Shown here piece after piece: positions 43,655 through 55,160 of a DNA stretch of 64,000 bases. The notes beneath the pieces are model-generated. The model was not told where the DNA came from and did not search any database. It saw only the letters and a list, made by a program, of their open reading frames with translations. Both the position numbers and the translations under genes were made by a program. Numbering within the stretch: position 1 is the first letter of the stretch; each line of letters starts with the position of its first letter. Source of the stretch: Centropus unirufus (Eukaryota; Chordata; Aves; Cuculiformes; Centropidae); NCBI GenBank assembly GCA_013397695.1, contig VYZI01000125.1:1811936-1875935 (forward strand), in the 5' to 3' direction.

Positions 43655-46600
43655 TCCTCATCAGGGGTATGACCTGGAGAGAGAACGTAGCTCCTTCCAA
43701 CTGTAGTTTAGATGAAAAACACAGGTTGAATTTGGTCTCCTGTACCATGACCTGGTTACAGGATCTAAAAACTCCTTGCCATAGTTCACTTTGCCTGCAA
43801 AGGCTTAGCAATTTTGCAATAGTTGAATGTTTTTGTGTAATTCTTTTTTCAGTGGATGAGATAGATAGAACTGTCTTCATGCAGGCAATCCAATGGGTGT
43901 CTCAGAAGGCACTGTAGGTGTTTGCATCTGAGTTGTGGAAGTAATGCATCTACCAGAGGCAAGGTGAGCCAGCCATCATGCTGTCTTAGTGATCTGGAGG
44001 TGGGTTAAGTGAACTGGTAGCGCAATGGCAAAACCTTCTGCTGTGTTGGTGGTGTCCACCTAGTTCCCTGCAGCTGCCAGAGGCTTGCCCTGGGCTGGGA
44101 GGCTGTTCCATATGCATGAAGGCAAGAGCGCTGAGTCCATCAAAAAGTAAGTTTGCTAAGCACTAAACACATATAAAGGGAGAAGAACTGTGATTCCTGC
44201 TCGCAGCTACTTGTCAACCAACCCTCCTAACTTACGTTGGATTTATCTCACTAAACAAAGCTGCGAGCAGGCCCTGTGAACCAATAACAGCAGCATTTAT
44301 ATGCCATTTTCACAGCAGTGAAGCTGGAGACAACATGACACTTAAATGAGTGTTCTGCTCATTGATAGGTAAGGACAGATGCTGTAGCCTGTGGTAAACC
44401 CTTCCTGCATCTGCTCCCTTGTAGGATCCTGTGTGCTGTGTTGTGATATGGCTAAATGACCTGGATAAATTTGGTTAAATAAATAAAATAATAAAATAAA
44501 TTTGGCTTAGCCCCTTTGTTCTTTGGGCTTCTGTCATGTTGACAGTGTTTCCAGAGGGAGGTCAGCAGGCTTAGTTAGATCCAGCAAGTGCGGAAGGAGT
44601 CTTTGGGGATGAGTGTATGGCACTGATTGATTTCAGCAAAAAGATCCTCGGGGAATTACACAGTCATCACATGCTTGAGAGATCACTGATATGGGCTGTG
44701 CCTTTCTGAATAATGGAAGAGTTGTGCTCTTGGCCAGGCAGCAGGTTCTTGAGCACCTACTGCTTGTGCTTTCAACACGGTGAGTTATTCTGGCTGGGCA
44801 GACGTTGACTTATGAGCCTGCATTATGGCTGGAGTCTTCTTGCCTCAGTTTTACATGGGAATGTGGATACCTCCCTTGCTTCTGCCCTTAATTCATACCC
44901 TTTTTTTGACGTGTGTGACAACTCACATACCTGGGTTTAGATAGGGTGAAATCTCCTCGGATAGTAGTTAGACCCCAAAGAAGAATTAAATACAGAATTG
45001 CATGCATAGCTTCATTTTATTTTAGGAGAAGAGTTTGGAAGATCTGAGAGTAAAATTTAGCCTGGAATGTTTAGATTAAAAAAATATATATATTCTGCGC
45101 TTGACTTGCCTTTGAGCATTTTCTTAGAAGTACTAAAAGAACTCTTTTAATGAAGCATAAAAATTGATTGTTTCTTGCCAGGAGGGATCGTCTTCAATCT
45201 TCAGATACTAAAGACTTCATGAGAACCACGAGAAGAATATCTTCTTGAATCATTTACATTTTTCCCCTTTCGCAGGCTTATGTAACCATGCAGAAAATCT
45301 AATAATAAGTGTGCTATTAGTATCCACTGTGGCACCTTCTGCAAGCTGAGGTGTCATATTATTACAAATAATGGTGCAGAGATGTTGTAGATGTGAAGAG
45401 CTTCAGTACGTAGATTATTTGAGTAACCTTCATAAAAAAAATCTTGGGCTAATTGAATCCGTCTTTGCTTCTGCTTTAAGATTCTATTTTATTGTTAGAG
45501 GGAGGAAGAACTTGGCTGCTTGCTTTTGTTTCTGTGAAGTCTGGCGTGCTATTAATGGTGTTGGAAGGCACAGGCTCGTAGCAGTACTCAGAACCAGGTG
45601 TCTTGTGGTCTTTTATTTTTGCATACACACCCACCCCTTCTTTGTTCACCCACCCGCAGGCTCTTGAGGATTTAACCTGACCTGCAAGCATCCCTTTCGC
45701 TTCTGATCTCGGGTTCCTTGAGCGGGGTCTGTGAGCCTTGTGACAAGCCCTTGTGCAGGCAAGGCTACCCGGCTGATCGGCTTGTACAGCCATACCACAG
45801 GCAAGTTCAAACTGGGCTCTGCTGTGTGCTCCTGCTAGGACCGCAGTCCTTGCTTGAAGATGGGCGGCCTACTGAGCATCAGCAAGAAACCTGCAGGGTG
45901 TTTTCTTTCTTTACTATTGCAGCTGACTCCATCTTTTCCATTGCAAGCAACTCCTGGATTATTTTTCTTTCCAGCTGTTCCTGTCGCCCCAGTAGCCCAC
46001 CAGCAGTGATACCTACACCCAGAGCGTGGCCTCCTTTTGCAGGTGACCACAGTGGCCTCTTGGCATCTCTTTTCTCCCCTCAGCTTTGCACAAGTGGTGC
46101 GCACAGTTGTTTCTCCAGGTGACTATTTAGAGTGTTAAGTCATCTCCTCCATGGTTGTTAGCCTGTGCTTTGAAGACGCTGTAAGGAAGCATTAATAATG
46201 AAAAGTGCGATGCTGTTTATGGGTAAATTGCCTCTCTTAGATGACCCCTGAAAAAAAGGGAGTGCATGAGAATGCTGTCGACAACATCTCCCTCCTCCTG
46301 GAGTGCCAGCATGCTTTTCTTCACAACAATGGCTTAGAAATTGCCCTGGTCACCCAAAGAAACTCCTGAAACCTCTAGGTGTGTCAAATGTCAGCTGGCC
46401 ATGGATGCTTAACTTTGATCCCTCCCTTGTTTGTGCAGGGATGTGGTCTTTCATGAATGTCCATCCCAGGTTTGCTCAATGGTGCTGCCTGGCACAGTGT
46501 GGTGCCAGCCACCCCTTCCTGGCTGCAGCCTTCTTGTATGGAGGCACTGCCAGTGGGCCATGCCGTTTCCTGAGTCAGATCTCACTGGTGAATGACAAAC

Positions 46601-47100
46601 CCTGCCAGGGTCACTCTGTGCCGAGCCTTTGCATTTACGAAACTGACAGTCCCAGGTTTAAAAACGTGCTTAAACGTGCTGGTGGCCTAGGGCACGAGGG
46701 ATGTAACCACTGCCTCCCCAACCTTGTCCAGCAGTTTGGAGTAACCAGTGCTTTGAACTTGCAGGCCTTGCAAGGTGGTGATCGAGAGGGTTGATTTGGG
46801 ATGGGAGGTAAGCTACCCATCGCTATTGATAACCATTCCTTGCTTTTATAAGCAATGTCACTGAAAAGAGGGTAACCCCGCACCCCAAAGCACACAAGAA
46901 AGAGCCTGGTTGTTTGCCATAGGCTCACATGAAACAACTAAGGAAAATCCCACATCAGCATAGCAGTTCCAGTTTGGGCTATCAGACACGTTCATTATTG
47001 TGGTAGCTGATAGTCTTCAGTTATATGTAAAAGATACTGCAATTCCCCAAAGTTGTTTTATTGTTGTTTCCTCCTTTGTGTTTTCCGAGACAATTTAGAA
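43655..47100. other. Unique non-coding sequence
   Basis: No gene is recognised. An A/T-rich (AAATA)n-like run is at 44473-44501, with TGGATAAATTTGGTTAAAT beside it. Frames around 45371-46122 and 46303-46794 (163 codons) overlap antisense frames, and neither strand shows a domain. Confidence 0.5.
44473..44501 (+). repeat. (AAATA)n-like A/T-rich microsatellite
   Basis: A short interrupted run of AAATA and AATAA units flanked by two AAATTTGG words (44466 and 44496), which looks like a small slippage duplication. Confidence 0.7.
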
Positions 47101-47105
47101 CTTGG

Positions 47106-47190
47106 TGGCAGGGCCCCAATCCTGCAAGTCACTGCGCACCATGAAATCCCATTAAGGCCAGTGCATTCAGCTCCTTGACAGATTGAAACT
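47106..47190. repeat. Possible ancient amniote hairpin repeat
   Basis: GCAGGGCCCCAATCCTGCAAG (47109-47129), then CACTGCGCACC, GAAATCCCATTAAGGCCAGTG and CATTCAGCTCCTTGACAGATTG. This order resembles a short palindromic repeat I associate with birds and turtles (GGGCCC..ATCCTGCAA at one end, its inverse CAGGATTGGGCC at the other, with AATCCCATTGAAGTCAGTGG between). The fit is from memory and the copy is diverged, so a repeat library search is needed to name it. Confidence 0.4.
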
Positions 47191-50100
47191 TTATTTGATG
47201 CAGGTTGTGGTGGTGCTTTGGCAATAGAAATAAAGCTATTTTAAAAGGTCGTTGTGTTATAAGCTTTTATGAAGCTGTACTCACACAAAGGATCTCTCTT
47301 AAATCTGTACTTCTCCCTGTTAATCCTAGAGACTTATTTGTTTCCTCTTTAGTGTTCTTGCTTTGATTTTTTTTTCTTAATATATTTTTTTCATGGCTTC
47401 TCCCCGTTCCTAGCCCTTCTCCTGCTTGGGTGGGTCTTTTTATGTCTTTGTTAGCTGGGGATCATTTCCCAGCAGTGGTAGCTATGGGACTTCGGAGATC
47501 TCTGCCGCTTGAAACCTTCAGAACCATATTGGATAATTTCCTGGCCTGCTTTCCTTCTGTTTTACTTTTAAACATCTGATAAGTCTGTTTATAGAAGCTT
47601 AGGCAGTTGTTGCCAGTCTAAAGAGGAGCTTTACTTACAGGCCAGTAGCACAGGGGAAGGGCTGAGCTGAGTGACCACCATGCTCTTTTTCTCACAATAA
47701 CAGAAAGGAAAGCCATTACAAACTTCCAACCCAGAGCCAGGTCCAGTATTGAAACTTTCCTGGAAAAGCTTCGGTTTTGCTGTACAGAAGGCATTTGAGC
47801 ATGAGGTGTTTGTACCGTCTTTATATGTATCTTTCAGTTTGTTTTTATTAGAAGGACAGTGGCTTACCTCAAAACTAACCTTGGGGGTCATTTAGGTGAT
47901 TTACCAGGCATCTTTTTTGAGAAGAAAACTAATTGTGAAACCTAGGCGGGAGAATTTGCTTTGCTGAACTGGCAAAAGGCATTCTCCAGCACCTTGCTAT
48001 CGTAAAACCATCCTTTGTAGGAAAACCTGTAGACGGTCTAGGGAAAGCAATGCAGCTCTTATCTGTAGTTGCGAGGTACAGACCTTTATATTGCATATCC
48101 ATGGCCGCGATTCTGTTTGTGCCGTGGAGAGCCTGGTGGTGGAGGTGCATGGTAGCACTTCTGCAGGGGAAGAGCCACCCCCTGGCGTGCCAGCAAGAGA
48201 CGGTCGCACCCCATCATATTTCTTCTGTGCTTGAAGTTTTGTCTCCTGTAGTCCCTATGGGCAAGCTGAGTGTGAGGTCAAGACTCTGCTGTTTATTTTA
48301 CTTCTCAGCTAACTGAAAAATACAGCCTTGCATAGCTGCAGCCTTGCAGGGTCCAAACTCAATGGCCAGAGTTTTAATTTAAATGACGCCAGCTTTGGGA
48401 TGAAGAACATAAAGGGTAGGGTCGGTCAGCCCTTCCTTCCAGCAGTTTGCTCTACATCCAGAGCTATTGACCCCTTGCTCACAGATGGCACTTGGTCACT
48501 CAGTGGCTGGAAGGAAGCTGCTGTGCTAGGAGACCTGGGACTTAGTTGCGCACCCATGCCCGCTGCAGAGACCTCCCGTCGTGGGAGGGCAGCCACTCTG
48601 CGGTGGTGCCCCACAGTGTACCCTGAAGGTCCTGCTCCTCCTTGAGGTGAGGAGTGTGGTTTGTGTTTTCTGAGGGCATGAAGGCTGGCTGATGTGGGCT
48701 CTGGGGAAGGCTAATGGCACTGGTTTAGGTTCAAGGCTGCTTTTCAGAAAACACAAGCGTAAGGGCTTTAGTCATACATCCAGAAATAGAAGCTTCTGAG
48801 ACAACAGGCTATTGGAAGGCTTTTGTCTTTTAACCCGGTTGTGCTTCTGCATTGTGAAGATGACGTGAGACTTACTGAGAGGTGGCATGATGGGAGACGC
48901 TGTGCCAGGAGCTTGCAACCTCTAGGAAGCTGTGGGGAGGAGAAGCAAGCTCCATCCCTTCACGGGTTTCACAAACAGGAGCTTTTCTGGTACTTGGTGA
49001 TCATCACATTCCTTCTCCCGTGACAGGGAAGGAGGCTGCTCCCCTTTCAGCCTCTCCCACTCGTAAGCTGTTTATTCACATTAAGTGGTGAGGAGGCTGG
49101 ATCAGCCGTACTTCTCTGGTGTCCTTAGTTAACACAAGGATCTGGCAAGTGCATCTCTGATTATTCTCTCACCATCCCTAACTTTTAAAAATATTTCTCT
49201 TTAATTGCTGCTTTGTCAGCTGTGTAATACTGTACTGGCATCCAAAGGTGCTTGTTAAAGAAGGGATTTGAGGCTGCAGGGGATTGAGCTGGCCATTATG
49301 ACTCTGAGAATGGGACCCATGAAGCATGTTATCTGGGGCCTCTGCGGGCAGTTAAATTAAATGAATGCTTCTGTGACAAACAGGTTTGGTTTTTTTTCTT
49401 AACTAATCAATTGTGTGAAAGTGGGGAGTAAGCTTTAGCAAGCTGGGTGGTGAGGACTGCAGAGCCACAGCTGCTGCCTCTTTCTGTTGCAGTGCCATTA
49501 GTGGGTGGTTAAAGACTGAATCCCAGTCCAGTGTTTCTAGACCCTTTCCTTTTTTCCATTGCCCTTGCGTAAAGGTGGCCCAGAAAAGAGGCCAACAGAC
49601 AGAAGGCATCAGGAAAATGGAGGAGGAAAGCAGCATCCCAAGATGTTATGGGGCTACCATCAGCCTTCCTGAGTTGCTTGTTCAGAGGAGGTGGCCTGTG
49701 AAGGGAAGGAGCTGCAGGAAAAGGGTGGAGAGTGACAAGGCTGCAGTATGAACTGTATCTCCTGCCAAAAAAGCAGTGTAACAGCTGTCATGCCTGCAAT
49801 AGATGGTTTGCTTAGAAGATCTTTTTCTTTGCTCTGCGTAGGGGATAGGTCGATTGATAGGCTTCAATACAAGGCTCTAGCGTGCTGCTTGGGCCCGTCA
49901 GGTCTGTGCTTTCCCTGCGTATTGCACCCTGGATGTTCTTTTGGGAAGCAGGTACAGTCCCTGGTTGTGAGTCACTGTACAGATGGATGCTGTGCAGAGG
50001 TGGATGGTAACTCTGGCGCCCATAGACCATGCTGCTTCTGTGGGAGACCCCACTGAGAAGGAAGGAGGGGGGTCAGGGCAGGGTGCTTGCAGGCAGAGGG

Positions 50101-50521
50101 ACAGGGAGCCCTGCCCAAGTAACATCAAGTTTCTTCCTTGGTTGCTTTAGTAGTTATACCTAGAAAAGTCAAGCTCTATTTTAAATTTCCTCTTTATCTG
50201 TGCTTTAGAAAACAAAAATTATTTAGTGCCAAGTCAGGTGAGGAGCAGCTTGGGCTGCACCCTCCCAGGCTTGCCTTGGCCTGTACTGTCACAACAAGAG
50301 GGAGAGTGTTAGGCAACTGCAGCTCTATGCTGCAGAGTGAGCATATCCATAGATGTGTTTTCCCCAGGGCTTTGGGAGATAAATTTTGAATGGGAAAGGG
50401 GTAGGAAGGAGTCAAATCTGGAAGAAGTGCAGCAGAAAACAGCAGAGATTTTCTGTGATCTCCAGCGGATGCAGTCTGCCTTGCTGGTCTGACTGGCCAG
50501 CAGGAGCTGTGTGAGCCCAAG
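47191..50521. other. Unique non-coding sequence
   Basis: No gene or repeat is recognised. The sequence 48080-48650 is somewhat GC-rich, with several overlapping frames on both strands that have no domain. Confidence 0.5.
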
Positions 50522-51005
50522 AGAATCACAGAATCATTAGGTTGGAAAAGACCTCTGAGATCATCGAGTCCAACTGTACCTGACCGCTACTAGACCATAT
50601 TCCTGAACACCTCATCTACCCGTCTTATAACTATGTCCAGGGAGAGTGACTCAAACACTTCAAAGGGGCAACCTCTTTCAGTGTTTGATAACCCTTTTGG
50701 TGAAGAATTTTTTCCTGATTTCCAATCTGAACCTGCCCTGGTACAGCTTGAGGCCATTCCCCCTCATTCTGTCACCTGTCACTTGGGAGGAGAGCAGCAC
50801 CCACCTCTCTACAACCTCCTTCCAGGCAGCTGTAGGCAGTGATAAGGTCTCCCCTCAGCCTCCTCTTCTCCAGGCTAAACAACCCCAGCTCTCTCAGCTG
50901 CTCCTCATGAGACCAGAGCCTCAACATCCTTGTTGGAGTGAGGGGCCAAGAGCTGAACACAGGATTCAAGGTGTGGCCTCACCAGTGCCGAGCACAGGGA
51001 CAGAA
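50522..51005 (-). mobile_element. CR1 LINE, 5'-truncated with internal deletion
   Basis: Antisense CR1 of the same type as the copy at 43090. The 3' end starts at 50522 (AGAATCACAGAATCATTAGG). On the minus strand, EEQLRELGLFSLEKRRLRGD and LITAYSCLEGGC are legible at about 50800-50910. Compared with the 43090 copy, the stretch coding RRAIRLVKGLENKSY is missing: the frame passes from TPTRMLRLWSH directly to EEQL at about 50910-50925, a deletion of roughly 60-70 bases. It is inactive. The right edge is near the AGCACAGGGACAG words at 50992-51003. Confidence 0.94.
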
Positions 51006-54000
51006 AAGAACCTAGTTAGAGTACACAAAAGTTGAGATGAGATATATGGGATTGCCCTGAGAATACGAAGGTGATCTCATCAGCCAAGGACCACTTGGCT
51101 GCAGAGACCTAATTTCATTGCCTCCTTGCAACAGGGCCGATGGTATTTTGTATTGTGTACCCAGTGGGAGGTTATGGTGAGGTTGATTCTTGCCTTATTT
51201 GCCCAAAGCACTATGAACTATCCCTTTCCAAAGGGAGGAATGAGCAGAGGGAACACCCTCTTCACCAGCGTGCTTTGCACAAAAAAAGTCGCTCCTGTGT
51301 GAGGTCTGGACTCCCCAGTGGCTGCAAAGGATGTCATGGGTGGTAAAACTTCCTACATGTATTCTCTGTTGCTAATGGCCGTGGTTTCACCATGCATAGG
51401 CATGACTCCTTTGGGGCAATAAAAAGCTACTCTTCCTTCCCTTTAGCTGTCAGCAGTGCTGTTTTTGTCTTTTTTTATTTCCTTCATCATTGCTTTCTCC
51501 ATGAATGCAGAGGATGCAGCTTTCTTCACTCTGGTCCCTGTGCACGCTGTGTGTGGGGTGCATACGTATTTCTTCTGGCTCGCTCTCTCTCTCTTGCATC
51601 AGTGATTTAGAGAAGGTACAAGTTTGTAGCACAGCTGTGTGAATTCAGCAGGAAAAAAACAGTGGTACCTGCCTCATGTTTTCTATTTTCATTCTGCACT
51701 TCCCAGCCAAGGCTTTCATGTGGCAGGTGAGGCAGAGTCTGATCAAGAAAACAGGGCTTGATAAGATCACAGGGAAGTTTGAACAAACATCTTTCTCACC
51801 TTCCAGAGAACTTCCAGCCATGAAGGAGGGGTTCCAGGTGCACCATTGCTTCTGTCAGCACACAAAACTGGGAGGTCATTGGATGAATAAGCACAGAGCA
51901 ATTTAATTTCATCATCTCTCCCCTTTTCTCATTTATTGTGTCTTGGAAACGGCAGCTGTGTTTGGGCCAAGAGCTGAAAAGGAATGAAGTTTTGTGCCTT
52001 CTGCAGGTAACCTGATTTCTGTCCACAAGTGCATGATCTGTGCTCCTTTTTTGCTTGCTACAAAACTACCTTATTTTCCTACTGTGCGTGGCTCCAGAGC
52101 TATCCAAAGGAAAAATACAGTTATTGGGAGGTGTCACCCTATGGATGCTAGCCCAATGGGGTATCTCTTTCCTACAGTGAATACAGACTGCTGCGTAGAG
52201 GGAGTGTTAGATTGTACTTCTCTTTTCACTTCCCAGGAAATCAATTTGACTTGCCATTTTGAATTCTTAAATCTGAAACAATGAACAGCTCCTGCCTTGC
52301 TTTTTGTAGCATTGAGACCTTCAGCTGTACGGCACCCTGGGTCTGCCCTTGCACACCTCCCCATGACTGCCCATGTCTCCTCTCCTCACTTAGCCCAAGG
52401 GCCTGTGGTCATGTGCCTAGGCTGTCCCCATAAACAGCTTTGTAGCTGCAAGAGGTGACGCCTGAAGGCCTGGGAGCTCCGTAATTTATGCTTCCCCCAC
52501 AAACAACCAGGCATATGCCATTCACACTCCTGGTGTATTAATAGTGACAGAGCAACATGTGTTTTCCGCAAGAGCAAATGCACCTGTTGAGGTTGTTCAG
52601 GGTCACCAAGTGCTGCAGTGATGCTTTGCTGCATTCTGTGGGCTCCTGCATGTGTAGAGGAGGGAGGGAATGGGGTTTATTAGGCCAAGAGGGGGAAGGA
52701 GGTGAGGAACCATCCAAGTCTGCCTGCTTGGTTCAGATGTTCACCTTAAGGAGGGCAAGGGGAGGAGCTGAGGTTTGTTACCTGTTCTGGTCTAAACGTG
52801 GCATTTGGGGCCAGGTAAACAAAAGTCTCCTAGCAACTGAGGTCAGTGTTTGTCCCGTGTTGTGTACAGTGCTTCCCTATGAGGTGCACCGATAAACACA
52901 TTTTGTTCCATGGTTCCCTGTAGCTAGAAGTCCGAAGCCACCATTGCAGTCACTCTCACTCATTTTATAGGCCAGAGATGGGTCTTAATGAAGCTCCTCT
53001 GAGGCTGTTTGAAAATTAGCAGATCCTCAGTTACAGGGCAAGGAGCTCAAGGGCATGAAGGCTGCCCTTGTGTGCATGATGTGAAACAACACAAGCCAAA
53101 CTTGGCCCAGCATTGAGGGGAACTGAAAGCAACCCCTAGTACCTCTAAGCAATGACATCTCCTCTTTCAGTGACATTTGAGCATTGTAGTATGCCTTAGG
53201 TCAGATGCTGTTAGACAGAGATTTCACATGTGTGGTGTTTCATTAATATCTTTCAACAGAGCCAGGTCTAGAGCCACTGTGCTTTGTCCCGTAGAGGAAC
53301 TGCTACGGGCTGACCTTGCAGGAAAGGAGAGAAGCAATGTCCTAACTGTTTTATCTGGGAACTTAGAGAAACAGTAGCTGTAAAGTGGAAAGCCGTTTCT
53401 ATCTGGAACACGATAACTGAGGAGGAACCTCATGCATGCCTCGCAGATGCAATCCCTTCCCTGCAGGGACCGGAGCAGTTGTAAGTGGGTAGGTAGGAAA
53501 GGGAGAACGGGCTGTGCAACCAACTTCTTCCCACAGGACGGCAATATTTGGAACTCTGTCTATTTAGGATATTGGGTCAGGTAAGATGTGAAGAAAATGG
53601 GAGAAGGTGGTTTGGTGTGCTCCACCTAGTTGTACATACTTAGTTTTGGAGAGTTTTACGCAGACATTAAGGGTGATCCTGTTGACATTGCTATCAACAG
53701 CACCCTGGTCCTTGCAGTCATGTCCAGATCTGGAGGCAAAAGCATGACCAGTGGAGGGCAGGCAACAGGCTGAGCCTGGGGAGTTGTCTCCAGGACCTAC
53801 AAACTGCCTGTGAAGCCTGTGCTTACACGGGTAACTAGGGTCTTCTGCTGAAGATCTGAGGGCTTTTTGTACCCTTTTTGGTACAAAAAGCAGGGTTTTT
53901 TTGACCCTTTGGGTCCCTGAATGGGCTCTCTTATAAGTTATCTCTTATGCTTTATCCTTTCTGGTTTGGTTTGCCATAATTTTATTTTACTGAGAGGGGC

Positions 54001-54940
54001 AACATTAGACCTACAGAAATTTTATTGTTTCAAGGTAATCATCCAGGTCCTGCAAAAGATTTTGATGACAGCGTTCAGCAGTTTATAAATGCAGACCATC
54101 TTTTAGTTCTCTACAGACTAAATTATACAAATTAAAACTTTACTGCTAAAGCAGAAGGAAATTAACTAGATAGAACCAAGAGGAAGCATTAAGAAACCAG
54201 ATTAAGAGAATTGCATTCTTTGTCATTTCTATTCTTAACTCATATTAGAATGGGCACAAAATACCGCCTTTATATCCCCAAATGTTCAGCCTAGAGTTAC
54301 TTAGAAAGAATGACTGTGTGCACAATATACACCCTGTATTCCTCATTGTATAGTTTCCATTGTGGCAATCCCTGCTGGTGTTTTCTATTCCTGAGCTTTA
54401 TCAATCTGAGCAAGTCTGTTCCTGAGGCTCTACTGAAAGGCAAAAGGGTGAAAGAACGTTATGTCTATGGAAATGTCAGAAGAAATACTTTCCTATGGGC
54501 TGTGGATCATTAATTTGGCTTCAAATAAGTGTTTTATACCTTGGGATTTTACTGAGCAGCTGGAGGATTTTTTGCTGTTGGACGGTGCATGTTCCCCACA
54601 AGGTAACCTTGTAAAGCGTTTTCTCCACTAACGGGATTGCAGACAAATAGTTTCTTGCCTTTATCCTCCTGTTTTATCTCTGCTTTTCCCAAGAATCCCT
54701 TTTCATTCGTTGGTTGCTCTTTGGGGTGACATAAGGACAATGCACCCAGAGTGGAAGATAAGAGAAACGCAGTGTTAAAACAAACTGAAGCCGGGATGAT
54801 TTGCCAGGACTGGGGAGATAACCCGTGCTATCGGGGTCATTTCACAAGCTTTAGGGGACAAGGTTCAGGAGTAAAATCTGTCATTTATGAATCTGAAAGA
54901 TAACATTGCCCTGAAAGCTCTGGGTCGATCAGAAACAGGC
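51006..54940. other. Unique non-coding sequence
   Basis: No gene is recognised. It includes the 12-base-stem hairpin at 53862-53891. Segment 53930-54250 is AT-rich. All frames (up to 129 codons, the longest being antisense CR1 at its left edge) lack support. Confidence 0.5.
53862..53891. repeat. Perfect 12-base inverted repeat
   Basis: GCTTTTTGTACC at 53862-53873 and GGTACAAAAAGC at 53880-53891 flank a CTTTTT loop, a perfect 12-base stem. Twelve bases downstream a second small inverted repeat, GACCC-TTT-GGGTC, occupies 53903-53915. A palindrome this good is expected less than once in 64 kb of random sequence by a rough count. Confidence 0.85.
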
Positions 54941-55160
54941 TGCAGTTTTCTACTAAGTTTTCAATTGCATCATCATCAATATTATTATGAGAAAACAGAA
55001 TATCAGCAGTTATTTTTCAGTTCTAGAGCTTTAAAACATTTTACTCCCCTGGTAAAGTCAATTTAAAATCACATTAGATTATGTGCAAAGGTACAGGTTT
55101 GGGGTTTTTTATGATTAATGATGATATTTGGTGATTGATGAAGCTTAATTCTTTCTGTTA
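54941..55160. promoter_or_regulatory. Candidate conserved AT-rich block
   Basis: Repeat-free sequence with TTGCATCATCATCAATATTATTATG, CACATTAGATTATGTGC (an inverted pair CACAT/ATGTG) and GATTAATGATGATATTTGGTGATTGATGAAGC. The GATTAAT/TGATTGAT words resemble PBX/HOX and homeodomain sites. Motif-based only. Confidence 0.3.

Noticed and set aside
46303..46794. 163-codon plus-strand frame
   Set aside because: No signal peptide, domain or conserved motif that I can identify. Cys/Trp-rich composition is typical of chance translation.
50042..50075. G-rich stretch as a possible G-quadruplex
   Set aside because: Only three well-spaced G runs of three or more; the fourth is more than 20 bases away.
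50646..51035. 129-codon plus-strand frame
   Set aside because: It is the antisense of the CR1 insertion at 50522-51005, not a gene.
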